DNA of 64,000 bases from Cheiracanthium punctorium (GCA_038373885.1 JAWZYV010013019.1:248001-312000), one strand, 5' to 3'. Positions 33,852 through 45,334 are shown, counted from the stretch's first letter. A program made the numbers and translations. Notes: generated from the sequence alone by a model not told the origin.

Positions 33852-34096
33852 TTCAGCGCTCGCAAAAGAACTAGATGAAAACTAAAGTAAACAAATTAGC
33901 GATAAACGACTTTAATTGGCAATCCAAAATAAATAAAAATGTAACGGCATGCTGTACTTACATGTTGTTCCACATCGCCATTTTAATTCTAAATTACGAT
34001 TGCCACATAAATGCAAAAAATTGTCATGGTAACTGCATAGGTTTAATGATCGCCACCTTGGCGAGAGTCGAGGTGTTAAAGTAAGAATCAACCCGA

Positions 34097-34143
34097 GACA
34101 CGGGTCGAGTGGCAACAGTTTCAACTGTGCCACTCGACCCGTG
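34097..34143. repeat. Long near-perfect hairpin in HEL1
   Basis: ACACGGGTCGAGTGGCAACAG on the left pairs with CTGTGCCACTCGACCCGTGT on the right, with a single extra base in the left arm and a loop of about 6. It is GC-rich and unlike its surroundings. Confidence 0.85.
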
Positions 34144-34689
34144 TGGCTCGAGATGGATTATTCTCGAGAGAATGCCACGTATAATTGTCCGTGGCATGTT
34201 TGTTTGTGTTAGCTAAAGATGGGATAACAAAAAATATTGTTCACTCTATTCCGTTAAGGGATTGATATTATTTTTTAGCAAGATTATTGTAATTAGCGAT
34301 GTGTATAAATTTAAAGAATAAATTACAATGAATTAAAAATATAAATGTTTGGTATTATGTTATTTTTATATTCCAGCATCGTTCACAGCGCTCCATGCCT
34401 CTTCCACCATATACCATATCCTCACACACTTACAATAAGTTAGTCATTTCTTTCTACTAAAATAATCCTAGGAATAATTTATATGGCAAAAGAACGTTTG
34501 CCGGGTCAGCTAGTAAACACATAAGAATGTTCGCAGAAGTGAAATCAGATTCACTGAACATGTTACGTTTCAGTAAATTTTCTGATGCGATTATGTACTT
34601 ACTTCTTCGTAAATTGTACAGATGCATCATTTTTTAAAGTATGCAGTGTAGAATAAGATGTGAAGGCACATTCAGAAATGTATTCTTTC

Positions 34690-34750
34690 GTAATAACTTC
34701 GCTTAAATACGGGTCAAGACCCCTTAGAAAGACCCCTCGGACTAGATCCC
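34690..34750 (+). mobile_element. SINE S1 tail fragment
   Basis: AAATACGGGTCAAGACCCCTTAGAAAGACCCC matches the 3' tail of the full-length S1 copy (read in parts) at 28931-28965. Nothing of the head is left. Confidence 0.6.
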
Positions 34751-34759
34751 TCATCTCGG

Positions 34760-36470
34760 TATTCGGCGGTATTCCCAAAAAATCAAATCTTTCATAATGG
34801 GCTTTTGAAAAAGAAAACATCCCGCTATTGGCGTACCGTGACTGAAAATTTTGGGGGCCGCATATCAAATTTAATAGCAGAAAATGGGAGCTTTTTTAGA
34901 ATTCTCCCCCCAAAAAAAATGCTTCAAGGGAGCCACTGTACTCCAACGTTCACTGTCTGTCAGTAGTCGCCCGGAAGCCATCGAAATACGTTTTTACTTG
35001 AAGACTAATCTTACGAAAATCTTACACAATTTTTGCCATGACTTACATGCAATCCCTCTAACTCTTCATAATACTCTTTCCTTACAAGGCTGCATATTTA
35101 TTACTAAATCGTGATTGGTTGCTAGAAAACAAATTTGCATGCTTCTGTCTACCTCTGCAACGAGTTGTAGCTTTTCAAATTTCAGATTAGCTTCCGAAAA
35201 ATAACATTTTCTTCTCTGTGTTTAACTTTTGGCAGTGGATGTAGTTTTTGAAATTGAATCTGTGTTTGTTTAACCTAGGATTTTTTAAATAATAATTTTA
35301 TATTGGCACCACTGTGTGTTTTTTGACTAGTTTCTTTCACCTCAAAAAAGGGAAGTATTCAAGTCAACATTCGTGTTTTGTGTACAGCGCAACTAAAAAG
35401 CAAACATTAGTTAAAACATCTTTCGCTCCGACTAAGTACATAAATTTCAAATCTTAAAAGTGTCTACCGTATAATTAAATTTGATATTAAATGTGTTACT
35501 AGGTAAGACTTTTACAGTTCAAATATCATGTTTATATAGGATATGTCAATTTGTCTGTTAGAGTTATACTTTCAAGCTTACATTCTTAATGCTCAAAGAT
35601 TTCTTTTACATATTAAAAGACACGCACATGTAGGAACTGAAAAACTTTGCTTTTCTTTCCTTCCAAAAGTTTCACTTTGATCAAAATAGTTTCTGATTTC
35701 CAGTTTATTTTAAAGAAACGAGAGACTATATATTTTTAAAAATCAGAGACGCCTCTTGTATTCGAAAGCTTCGCTGGTGGTATAGATATCTATATGTATT
35801 TTCTTGAACACTCCAAAATACACTTCAGTTTTTCTTGTTTTTTCTTTACTTTTTTTAATCTACAAGATCAAGTATAAAGCATCTACACCATCACGTGATA
35901 AATTACTTACGGTTGATGAAAAGTATCTCTTTTGATAACACTCTATTTTATAAAACTCGTATCAAAGACTGCATCACCCAAAAGATGGAAAATAAAAATA
36001 ACTCTAACTTGTCGAAGAAAAGGAGTTGATCTACTGAATAAGGAAAAAAAAATCTTACTTCAGTTCGGAGATATATATCAATAAAAGAAAAACCATGCCA
36101 AACATACTTACTATTTTAAAGAAATTCAGCAAAAATATCCTACTTGTGACTTAAACTACTGTTTGGCAAATTGAATCAATTTGTTTAAAAATAACTAAAT
36201 CATTTCATTCAATTATAATTTTTCCGTGTAAAACCTCTAAGAATACAACTGGGCATGTTTCGACATGCCCGAAATATTAGAATAACTTATCAAACATTTA
36301 TAACGACATGTTTGAAGCTTCCAATGATCACTTATCATTTCACTGACCTACGTTCAATCGCTACTGTGTACACATGGTTTCTTGGACGATAAGTCTTCAT
36401 CCGCATGGCTTTTTATTAGAAAAGTTTGTTTAAGGAGAATTGTCACGAGACTACCTCTCTGCTACTAGTC
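34760..36470. other. No recognised feature
   Basis: The 76-codon frame at 34884-35114 and others are unconvincing. No repeats are shared with other regions. Confidence 0.4.
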
Positions 36471-36476
36471 CATCCC

Positions 36477-37075
36477 TTTACGTGAAAACTTTGGGTTCTC
36501 GTGTTATATTTGGACGGCCCTGTAGATAAGCTATCCAGTCCAATGGGACCAAAAGGGGAGGTGCAGAACTAGATGTTACGCAATCCTAAATCTAAAGTTT
36601 CAACATTTTACGTCTAATAGTTTTTAAGATATGCGAGTTTAATGAATTTCGGCCCATAGAGCGTAATATATTTAGAATACTTTGGGCGGTCCTGTAGATA
36701 AAATATCCAGTCGAATGAGACCAAAAAGGGAGGTGCATGTTACAGCAATCCTAAATATAAAGTTTCAACATTCTCCGACCAATAGTTTCTGAAATATGCG
36801 AGTTGCGTACATAGGTTCGTACATATGCACGTACTACGTACGTACGTACGTACAGACGGCTGGAAAAACTGGTCAAAATATAGACTCGAAGTCGGTCAAA
36901 ATCGATTGCACATTTATATGAATGTGCATGCTAGCGCAAGGTGAGATGCATCGAAAAAATTCTTTAAAATAAATTTAAAGGTAGTTAAAATCCGTTTTTT
37001 CGTCGAAATCTGGCCGCCGAGAATTTTCGGAATCACATTACTTCCTTATACTCCATACAAGGAAGTAAAAGGAGA
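36477..37075 (+). repeat. Dispersed repeat R1 (copy 2)
   Basis: This has an internal duplication: GGCCCTGTAGATAAGCTATCCAG at 36520 and GGTCCTGTAGATAAAATATCCAG at 36690, each followed by GGGAGGTGCA and CCTAAAT-x-TAAAGTTTCAACATT, period about 170. The right part (36800-37075) matches copy 1 at the window start, including the closing TTACTTCCTT hairpin. Related sequence occurs at 57700-58330 (inverted) and 58640-58720. Confidence 0.75.
36834..36853. repeat. (ACGT)n microsatellite
   Basis: Five units of the self-complementary tetranucleotide GTAC/ACGT inside R1. The equivalent place in copy 1 has only scattered ACGT motifs. Confidence 0.85.
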
Positions 37076-37079
37076 CTTT

Positions 37080-38290
37080 TTACACTACTATAAAGACATA
37101 TTCAAAAAAAGATTGTCTCTGAATATCATGATTTTTTCTAACATTCATGCCAGTGAAATGTTCTTGAAAAAACAATTTTGTTGTTGCTGTTTTTTACTTG
37201 CAGATATCTAAGCTTTTCATACCTACATACCTATACTTTATCATCATTATTTATTTTTAATTAATTTTTAAAGTATGCTAATTTATCCCCCAGTTTACTG
37301 AGGTAATTCTTGGTTAGAGATATTTTTTTTATATTTCATGTTAATTTTTTTTTTGTTTTTGTATAAATAATATTAGTATTTACTATAATTATTATACGTT
37401 ACTGTAATATTATATTATATTAGTGATGATAAAGAGCTGTCTAATGTCAATGAAAATAAGATTGAAGAAGCTGCAATGAAAAATTTGCAAAAAAATTCCT
37501 CCTTACAAAATGTAAGAAGGTGCTACAAGGAATTCATGCTGTGCGTGAAGGTCAGAAATATTTTGCTATGTATTATGATAAAGGTGACCAAACATCCCCA
37601 AACTTTGGCGACAGTCCCTCGGGGATACAAAACTTTTTTCAGTTTGTCTCCAAATTGTAAAACAACTGCTGGGCCAAAATTTTTATTGAAACAGCTATTT
37701 CTTCCTAATTTAAAAAGAAATCAATCATGTTTCCTTTATTTTATGAATGTTAATAAATTTCCTTAGTTGATAAATAGAAGCAATTTTGAGAAGATTATTG
37801 AATTTATAAAATATCCTCAATTTTTGTTTCAGAATTGGGTACACAACGCTGATTTGTACCCAATTGTTTCTTCAAAAATAATCTTACTATTTAAATTAAT
37901 TTTTTTCTTAAATATAACACAATTGATAAATTAAAAATATCTGTTTGCGTGCTAAATAATGAAAGTTTAGAATATTATTTACTTTTGATCTGCATTACTA
38001 TAAAAAAGTGACCCATATTTCCCCCATATCTGATTTATGATAATTACCCAACTCAATAATTTAAATGATATTTTTAATAATTCAACTTCAGGTAAAGTGA
38101 TTATTTGAATAATTTCTAAATTATTTAAGGTTACTTCATGCCAAATTAAATCACTTTATCTTTCATACTTTAGAAAATATTAAGCTGTTGTTGTTTTTTG
38201 ACCCATAATTCCCCCCATATGCCCCTACAATCTAAATTCAATGTACTTTCCAAGTTTATCTCAAAAACATATAACTGAAAACTTTTGTTT
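37080..38290. other. No recognised feature
   Basis: AT-rich. The 96-codon frame at 37476-37766 covers GGTGACCAAACATCCCC, a phrase that resembles ends of some hAT elements, but no partner end was found. Confidence 0.35.
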
Positions 38291-38304
38291 CTCGAATTTC
38301 GTAC

Positions 38305-38512
38305 AGTGCAAATTACAAAAATCGATGCCCAGAAGATACCTTACTTCAATGTCAGAAGTTGCATACCGATGCACCACCGAAAGAGTCAACAAAAGAAGCA
38401 GAGAAGGCCGTAGAAATCTCAGCAACTTTTTTATTTTAAATCTCAGGAAAATGTTGGCCGCAAGGGATTCGCAGCTTTTGTTAACCTTAGAAAGCTTATG
38501 AAAGCGAATAAA
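38305..38512 (+). other. Candidate 3' terminal exon, unknown gene
   Basis: TTTCTCGAATTTCGTACAG is a plausible acceptor at 38305-38308. The next 200 bases have balanced composition and are open in the frame reading KSMPRRYLTSMSEVAYRC, then RVNKRSREGRRN, ending at a TGA (38499-38501). AATAAA lies at 38507-38512, a canonical polyadenylation signal. A second frame (CPEDTLLQCQKLHTDAPPKE) is also open for 40 codons, so the reading frame is unsettled. No family is recognised. It may equally be a decayed insertion. Confidence 0.22.
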
Positions 38513-38587
38513 GTTAGACGTCGAAAGTCCTTGAGACTATTTTTATTGGTGAATGTATACCTATGTGTGTTATAGGTGTGTGTATAC

Positions 38588-38660
38588 AGTGGAGTCTTGT
38601 CTTATGAGAGGGATTCATCCCAAGACCGCTTCGTATAAGTGAAAATTTAGCGTTGTTAAA
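38588..38660 (+). mobile_element. Possible pogo/Tigger-type transposon end
   Basis: CAGTGGAGTCTTGTCTTATGAGAGG, read in parts, followed by CTTCGTATAAGTGAAAATTTAGCG, resembles the start of pogo-like elements (CAGT start, strand-like TATAAGTGAA text). A TA precedes CAGT (TATACAGTGG). The opposite end was not located, so this is tentative. Confidence 0.3.
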
Positions 38661-38699
38661 TAGCTTACATATACGACTTTTTGGAACATATATACCACA

Positions 38700-39460
38700 A
38701 GCAGCGTGGCCCGGCGTTGCACATGCAAGAGAAAAGAAAATCCCATTGACCTTCAATATAGATTGTAAAGGAAATGAATGTAAATTCTCCCGTTGCAGTG
38801 ATAAAAAAGGGGCATCAGACTTCCCGCTGCAACGAAAAAAAAAATGAACACGGCACCTGATAGCGTACAGAGGTTACCGGGAATTGGACATGGCTAAGCT
38901 TCTGTCCTTCTATCTGTTGTGTTCTAACAGTCATTTATCACTAATACCTACGCACCTCATAAACTAATTATTTTTGTATTTGAAATGCAGTAGAAACCAC
39001 TGGACCCAAATCCTTTGGCATATTATACTGTAGATAAAAACTTAAAATAATTATAGATGAATTAAAATTCCAGGTTTCTTTACATGTAATGTTCGCAGTG
39101 GGTTTAATTAATTTATGAAATGTTATCATCAAATTCTTCGGAATTCATACCTCGTAATGCAGCAATTACAAATAAATCCTCCATGTTTGTTTATATCTGA
39201 CGAACGCTTATGGAAGCAAATACGGAAAACAAACCGTATAAAAATTTATTTTCCTGCCACCAGATGGCAATATCAAGGGAAAAGGAGAATATAATCTGAC
39301 AAACGCTTACGGGAGCAGACGAACGTTATGCAAAATGTCTCCTGCGGAAGTAGTCCAGATACCGTAAACTTTATGCGTGCGCATGTGCTTTACTGTCCAG
39401 AGTCAATTAGCGTTTGCGTTACCGTGAGTAAAACGGCTGCGCAAAAACTCCCTAATAGAG
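38700..39460. other. No recognised feature
   Basis: TGGCCCGGCGTTGCACATG at 38708 is a GC-rich phrase typical of some dispersed arthropod repeats, but no second copy is in the window. The rest is AT-rich. Confidence 0.3.
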
Positions 39461-39850
39461 TATTTTCACGTGACGTCACTGAAATTTTTTTTTAGGTCAA
39501 CTCGGATATTTAGGGATACAAAGCCACGTTTTCGGCCAATGACCATTCTCAAATGAACGATTGTTTGACCAAAAAACGTTGGTTGCTAAGGTGTGACGTA
39601 GTGATTATGACGTAAGTGAAACCGCTCTATAACCAGTCTTCGCCTTCCAATCCCATTTTTCTCTTTTTCACCCTGCCTGACGTCAGAAGAAAATTCTTTG
39701 TGGCTGACGAAACCCCCCCCCCTCCCGCGGGATTGGGATTTCCGTTTGAAACGCGCCGGGACGACCTTGAGATTGAAGAACCGAGGTTTCTCCCATCGTG
39801 ATAGTCTAGCACGAAAAATGGCCGAAAACTGAACCAGACATAAAATAGCT
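39461..39850. other. TGACGTCA-rich segment of higher GC
   Basis: Three palindromic TGACGTCA or near sites occur: CGTGACGTCACTG (39470), GTGACGTAGTGATTATGACGTAAG (39593-39616) and CTGACGTCAG (39678). This motif is the CRE consensus, but it also recurs in the P/THAP-like element at 60.3-62.4 kb, so a transposon origin is as likely as a promoter. The segment contains a C10 run and overlapping frames on both strands. Confidence 0.35.
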
Positions 39851-39899
39851 AACAAAGTATTAATCTGATTAATTTCATTTTTTCGTCATTAACTTTTTC

Positions 39900-40010
39900 T
39901 TGTCCTATTTAGTCTGTGTGCCAAATATGGTCCACCTCCCACAAACGGTCTAGACGCCTATAGCGAACAAACGGACTGACAAACAAACAGACAGACAAAA
40001 TACCTCTTTT
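39900..40010 (+). repeat. Retroelement-type 3' tail with ACAG repeats
   Basis: GTGCCAAATATGGTCC...CGGTCTAGACGCCTATAGCGAACAAACGGACTGACAAACAAACAGACAGAC, seen in pieces, has the form of 3' ends of some LINEs: a conserved box followed by short ACAG/ACAA tandem units. No coding region is attached. Confidence 0.35.
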
Positions 40011-40384
40011 CCATGTATTGATTATTTTCAACACTTATAAACACCCTTCACACTGTTTTTACCCATTATCTTACTATATATTATCATTCCCACATAAAGA
40101 GTACTTGAATAAATACTGCATTAAAAAAAGTTGTGTTAGTCAGCAAAACTTTTTACGGTTTTGTAAATGCCCAAAATCACTGATCGTTAGGAGAGAAAGA
40201 AAGTACAATACTGTAAGTGCACTATGCAATAATAACAATAATGTTCAGCCCTTTTATAATAATACTTTTCTGTACAGTAATAAGTACTATTGTACTGGAC
40301 TGTAATAATAATAATTACCGTAATTCACAGTACTGTAATAATACAACTGTTCTGTACTGTACTGAATAATATTGTACTCCAGCT

Positions 40385-41307
40385 GGGCCATCGTGAATCT
40401 TGTACCGGGCCTGCTTGTGTAGTTGGATGAGTCATCCAAAGAGGAATACGGGTGTTCGCTTCTTGCTTCGAGTTCTTACAGAGCAAGAGCCAGCTGCCGC
40501 CAGACCTTCGTCATAGTATAAAAGCTGAAACTTTCTCTGCGCATACCCCCCAACAGAGGTAGGAACAATCGGCCACTACAAAGTTTGGATGATCGTGGCT
40601 TTGGCAGGTAACAGGTGGCAAAGGTGTACAAAATTGCCGAAAATTTCGTCATTTCATAAAGCTTAATTTTTTTTATATGATCTTCTTCGCAGTACTAGAA
40701 ATCACTTTATTCCTTGCCAGACACTTTTCCATCGTGGCAAACCCCCGCCAGACAACCTCAAAGTCTTGAAAAACGTAACTCTATTACGAGCGCGCTGCAA
40801 GAAAGTTCGCGCGTAAGAAAGTTCAGAAGCAGCAGTATAAAATGTGCTTGGCACTTTGTGACAGCTTGACGTACTTCGTCGCGGGGGTTTACGAACACAA
40901 CAGTTTTCCATGACTTTGAGGTTGTCTGGCGGGGGTTTGCCCCGATGGAAAAGTGTCTGGCAAGGGATAAAGTGATTTCTAGTACTGCGAAGAAGAACAT
41001 ATAAAAAATTAAGCTTTATGAAATGACGAAATTTTCGGCAATTTTATATACCTTTGCCACCTGTTACCTGCCAAAGCCACGATCATCCAAACTTTATAGT
41101 GACCGATTTTCCCTACCTCTGTTGGGGGGTATGCGCATAGAAAGTTTCAGCTTTTATACTATGACGAAGGTCTGGCGGTCGCTGGCTCTTAGACTATTAG
41201 ATACGTCATCTAACGGCCAAATCTAACCATTGTGAAACGTCCGTAGGCCTCTTTGGATGATCCATCGAAATGCACAAGCAGGCCCAACAGAAGATTCACG
41301 GTGGCCC
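40385..41307. mobile_element. Palindromic (foldback) element F1
   Basis: The left arm (about 40385-40775) and right arm (about 40902-41307) are inverted copies for nearly 400 bp, with a loop of about 125 bp. Examples: GGGCCATCGTGAATCTT against AAGATTCACGGTGGCCC, GCCAGACCTTCGTCATAGTA against TACTATGACGAAGGTCTGGC, and CCGCCAGACAACCTCAAAG against CTTTGAGGTTGTCTGGCGG. The ends are shared with the element at 43536-44780. There is no transposase. The frames annotatable here are mirror images across the arms. A target duplication is not clear. Confidence 0.88.
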
Positions 41308-41790
41308 CGACTACACCCAGCGTACTCACACATCCTCCCCTCCCCTCTTTTGCTGGCGTTGATCATCGTTCTTAAAGTCAATTGAGTGCAGTTGGTTGAA
41401 AAACTAAATCAGTTGAAACAGGAGTTAGTTAATTCAGTTTTCGATTGTTTGTTAAAAATTACTCCAGGGACATTCTGGTGAGCAAACGTATTACTCAGGC
41501 AACGAATCTGAAGAAACTGAACCTATTGTTAAACTCTAAAGAAAATTGGACCACTAATCACATCCGTTATAATTTTTCGCTGCATTCGTAAACGCCAAAC
41601 GAGTTACACTCGTGCAATGAGTTTCCATCTAAGGCGTTCGTAAAGGAAACTGAGAGCATACAGTTTATAAACTAGAGCGTTCGTACACAAAATTGAGTGC
41701 GATTAGTTTCAAACGAAATAAACCGATCTCTGCTAAGTTTTCGTCAGTTGTTTAGAAGATACACTTGCTACACGTTGTTGTTGTTTTCAA

Positions 41791-41897
41791 ATGGCGTCCG
41801 TTGTTATGGAAAAGTATGTTGTTGTGCAAAGTAAGCTGCAAATATTATTTTTTCGAGGAGGAAATCCATGCGTATGTTAGAAAATGTTACGAAGGTA
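41791..41897 (+). pseudogene. First-exon remnant of a transposase in N1
   Basis: ATGGCGTCCGTTGTTATGGA opens a possible coding start. A little further on both copies encode a similar acidic string: F-F-E-E-E-I-H-A-Y-V-R-K-C-Y-E here and F-F-E-E-E-I-H-T-C-A-R-D-Y-Y-E in the inverted copy at about 45770, followed in both by GAAG/GTACAT, a plausible splice donor. The frame between the ATG and this string is shifted in both copies. The pattern suggests that N1 kept the 5' end of its parent transposase gene. The family is not recognised; PIF/Harbinger-like is a guess from the short acidic start. Confidence 0.4.
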
Positions 41898-42113
41898 CAT
41901 AATTTTTTAAAGGTAATCATTTTCTTGTATTTTTCATTTTAGTAAATTCAAAAATGCATGTTTTAGTGTTGAGATTGAAGTTGATTTAATCCGTTATTAG
42001 CGAAATTTGAACTTCTCTTGCTAAATACTTTTGAAAAAATGAAGTTCAAGTTGAAATTTCTAAATTTGGATTTGTGCACTTCAATTATGGCCACTCTTTC
42101 TTTTAAAAATCCT

Positions 42114-42114
<1 letters not shown>

Positions 42115-42145
<31 letters not shown>
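42115..42145. repeat. Poly-T tract, 31 bases
   Basis: An uninterrupted T run inside N1 copy 1. The other two N1 copies have no such run at that place (42800, 45525), so it grew after insertion or marks a further insertion. Confidence 0.95.
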
Positions 42146-42146
<1 letters not shown>

Positions 42147-42557
42147 AGTATGTACTAAAAACTCTCCTCAGCAAAATTAACACATTCGCGAATAGTAAAC
42201 AAACACGTCTCCTAGGCGACGAAACTAAATAAACTGAAGTTGCTCGTAAAGTCAAAGAAAACTGATAACCACTGACAGCACTAGACACACGCATTTCAGT
42301 TTTCTTACGAAAACTCGTGCAACGAGTTTGTCGTTTACGAATGCAGTCTTTGCATGAAAACTAGTGACACGAGACGAATTAATGAGTTTAGGAACCCGCC
42401 CGATGTTGCGAGAAGGTAAAGAACAAACACATACTAATAAAATTGCTCCGAAAGGAATTTCTCCATTCATGACGCTTGTGGAATCTAATCCCATTCCTGA
42501 CGTCAATTAAATGTTTAAAATATTTTTCCCCCTAAACGTCAGTCGTATCATATACAG

Positions 42558-42705
42558 CATAGGTTCCCAAACAGTGATTAACGAACCCCACAAGGGTTTA
42601 CAAGGTGTAAAACGGGGTTCGTAGAAATAATATACCAGTACATAAAGACTGCACAAGGGGTTCACCAATTTCTTTCGAAGAGGTTCAGGAAGATGGGAAC
42701 CCCTG
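42558..42705. mobile_element. Small hAT-type MITE
   Basis: Starts CATAGGTTCCCAAAC and ends, inverted, CAGGGGTTCCCATCTTCC, the CAGGGGTTCCCA-type terminus common in hAT elements. The 8 bases before and after (ATATACAG, ATATAGGC) agree at 5-6 positions, a decayed target duplication. It borders N1 copy 2 on the right. Confidence 0.6.
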
Positions 42706-42712
42706 ATATAGG

Positions 42713-43010
42713 CCGCATTCCTAAATTCCAAATGAGTTACACTCATGCAACGAGCTTCTATGTAAGGTATGGATATTCTTTCTTTTTAAATCCTGTTGAT
42801 TTTATACTGAGTATGTACTAAAAACTCCTCGAGAAAAAGTAACAACATACGCAAGTTGCAAACTAACACATCTCCTAGGCGATGAAACTGAAAAAACTGA
42901 AGTTGTTCGTAAAGGCAAAAGAAACTGATAGCACAGAACTGCACTGAACAAACGCATTCCAGTTTTCTTAGAAAACTCGTGCAATGAGTTTGTCGTTTAC
43001 GAATGCGCCT
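42713..43010 (+). mobile_element. TIR transposon N1, internally deleted copy
   Basis: CCGCATTCCTAAATTCCAAATG and the closing TTTGTCGTTTACGAATGCG are the N1 ends. CTGAGTATGTACTAAAAACTCC, CATCTCCTAGGCGATGAAACTG and GTTGTTCGTAAAGG match copy 1 in order. About 460 bases from the left-central part are missing, including the exon remnant. Confidence 0.85.
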
Positions 43011-43535
43011 TTAAATGGCGTGTATAATTTTGTGCTCCCTCCTAAACTCATTAATTATTTACAAAACTAATATAGGAAATTTGTCTATCACTCGAATGTT
43101 TTTTGAATGTGTGAACACGGTTCCTTATTTTGCCATAGGCCGCCAGCTCTTTCATGAACTTTAATTACCCCTTATGGCTAGTTAAATGTTAGTATTAATG
43201 GAGAGCACCTTAGGCGGAAATCCTTTATTTTCGATTATATGTCAGTTATTTATGCGTAGGATAGGGCTCGAAGCAAAACGTGAAAGAAAAATTGTCTCCA
43301 GCCCACAGAATGGTTTCTCTACAGAGCACTTACACATGATGTTTCACGTACGTCATCTGAGTGATAACTGGTTGCGCATCCTTCAACACAGATTCCGTTA
43401 TCGTATTTCCTATTCTATTAAAAGCAAAAAAGAGTGTAAAAATATTTAATCGTGCTTAATTACTTCAAAACATAATATTCCCAATGGAAAATAAATGTGG
43501 AAGGGTTCCTTGACAAATTCAATCACTTCCAATAA

Positions 43536-44780
43536 CCCGGGGCCATCGCTAAGCAACGGGCCTGCTTATGAGTTGCCATCGCTAAAAATGAGTTTATCAT
43601 TGAGGCCTGTTTTCCCCAGTTACAGTATTCTATTTTATTATTCTAAGTATTATAAATGTTATATTATTTTATTATTTTAAAACAATTTTTTTATACTTTT
43701 GTCGTACTAAAGAACTTTAGATGTAGGTAATCGTTTTGTGAATCTCGCGCCATTTTCTTTCATGAAAATTTATCCTAAAATTCGAACATTTTGCTCTGAA
43801 TGTAAAGGTAAGTGAACGCCTATAATGTATTTAGAAATTCTAAAAATATGTATGTAAATCATGTTTAGTGAATAATTACTCATGTGTTATTTATAAGTAA
43901 ATTATTTTAATCAGAAATCGTATTACTTGAGTAGTTTTTATTCTTGTAAATAAGCATGACGTTGTGATACTATTTAGACAATTTAATTTTGCCCGTTGAA
44001 AATGTTATTTATCAGTTATATATGCCTTGATTATGTGATTAAGACTTACATCTGGTACAGTGCAGAAATACAGTAAATTATAAATTATTGATTTTTGCCC
44101 GTTTATACAGAAACTTCAAATGTAGTTAATATTTTGTACAAGCATTCATTATGCTTGCTCAATTCCTAAGTTCGATTGAGAAAGCGACAAAAGAATAATA
44201 TATGCTACATAAAATGTCTTTATTAAATAATAATTAATTCGGGGATCGCGCTATATTTGATCAATTTTCTCCAATATACAGGATATCCCGAAAACACTGA
44301 AATGCGCTTTAATACATCATTTGTTAAAGATTAATTTTGAATTGTTTAAAATAACGTAGGAAATACGACTACGTTCATGTAATATTCATTATAAAAATGT
44401 CTTTCTCATTTGTGTATTTAGTTATTTTAAAGTACTAATATCCACTTGTGTAAGTACTAATATCCACTATATAATATCCACTTGTGAAACTAAAATAAGC
44501 AATTGTGAATCATGAGAGTAAGCGCTACTTTGTTTTTCCTTCAAATTATATGCATCTATTTTCTTTATGTCAATATGTATCATAGCAAACAACTTAATCA
44601 TGAGTTCGTACTTGAATTAGTAACACAATTACTACTTAAAACTACATTAAATAACGTTTGAAAGCCCTGGGAAGCTTGAGAAATGCCTGATGTATACGTG
44701 AAGACCCGAGCATCCATAGGCCTCTTTGGATGGCTCATCAAAATACACGCGCAGGCCCGTTACTAATTGCGAAGGCCTCG
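43536..44780. mobile_element. TIR element F2, ends shared with F1
   Basis: AATAACC is present on both sides (43529-43535 and 44781-44787), a 7-base, or 8 with one mismatch, target duplication. The ends are CGGGGCCATCGCTAAGC and, inverted, CGAGGCCTTCGCAATTAG, each followed by ACGGGCCTGC at a similar distance. The same end phrase (GGCCATCG, CGGGCCTGC) starts F1, so both belong to one family. The 1.2-kb interior is AT-rich with no coding frame. Confidence 0.75.
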
Positions 44781-44789
44781 AATAACCTA

Positions 44790-45305
44790 ACAATTTGAAT
44801 TTAACAACTTTTTGGGTGATTAAACTCGAGGTTGATTCCAATGAGATGCATTGACAACTGTTTGTTTGTCACGCAGAAGGCTGTTGCTAGGCTCTTCCAA
44901 ATATTCTGCTCAACGCAAGGTGTTACACATTCACCTGTCATTATTCATATGATATGCAGCAGACGATCACGAATATAAAGTGTTCTCTGAATGCAGGGAA
45001 TACAAGATTCCTGTACTCAGATATTAATGTGCGTTAAGGAAAACATTAACTTAACATGTAATGGTTTCTCTGTGAAACCACTTAGTTCTGATATTTTCGG
45101 TGTTGATTGCAAAAAACACATAAGCATTAGTCAAATCTCCTATGTCTGTCCAACATTTAATAAATTTAATTTTCACTATAAGTGAAAATCGCAATGATTG
45201 TAGCTGATGGTTCCTAATTAATTTCGAAATTCAGTTCATCAATTTACAGAAGTCGTTACATGCGTGGTCGTTTAATGTTACTTACATTTTGAGTTATAAG
45301 CAAAT
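44790..45305. other. No recognised feature
   Basis: No repeat, inverted repeat or convincing exon was found. Confidence 0.4.
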
Positions 45306-45334
45306 TTTATGTTAAAAAATAGATTATTCTCTTC

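Larger units (their letters stand above)
32915..34513 (+). mobile_element. Non-autonomous Helitron HEL1, complete
   Basis: It starts TCTAATATATAAAATTCTCG, the TC-initiated 5' end typical of Helitrons, directly after an A. It ends GGGTCAGCTAG directly before a T, which is insertion between A and T with no target duplication. Twelve bases before the CTAG is the expected terminal hairpin: GGCAAA (34485-34490) pairs with TTTGCC (34497-34502). No Rep or helicase coding is present in its 1.6 kb. Inside are a direct repeat (GGAATATGCCTGGCG / GAAAACGCCTGGCG regions near 33290 and 33480), a nested MITE (33669-33851) and a long hairpin (34097-34143). Confidence 0.9.
41584..42345 (+). mobile_element. 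TIR transposon N1 (copy 1)
   Basis: Starts GCATTCGTAAACGCCAAACG and ends, inverted, with GCATTCGTAAACGACAAACT (18 of 20 identical). Subterminal repeats of AACTCGTGCAACGAGTTT type recur. It aligns along most of its length, inverted, with 45330-46075, and is deleted to about 300 bp at 42713-43010. A poly-T run of 31 bases sits at 42115-42145. The length of 760 bp is non-autonomous. A short first-exon-like remnant begins at 41791; see next entry. Confidence 0.85.

Noticed and set aside
36834..36853. Regulatory palindrome cluster (ACGT)n
   Set aside because: It is a simple microsatellite expansion inside repeat R1; the other R1 copy lacks it.
40702..41226. Similar short proteins on opposite strands
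   Set aside because: They are mirror images across the arms of foldback element F1, not genes.
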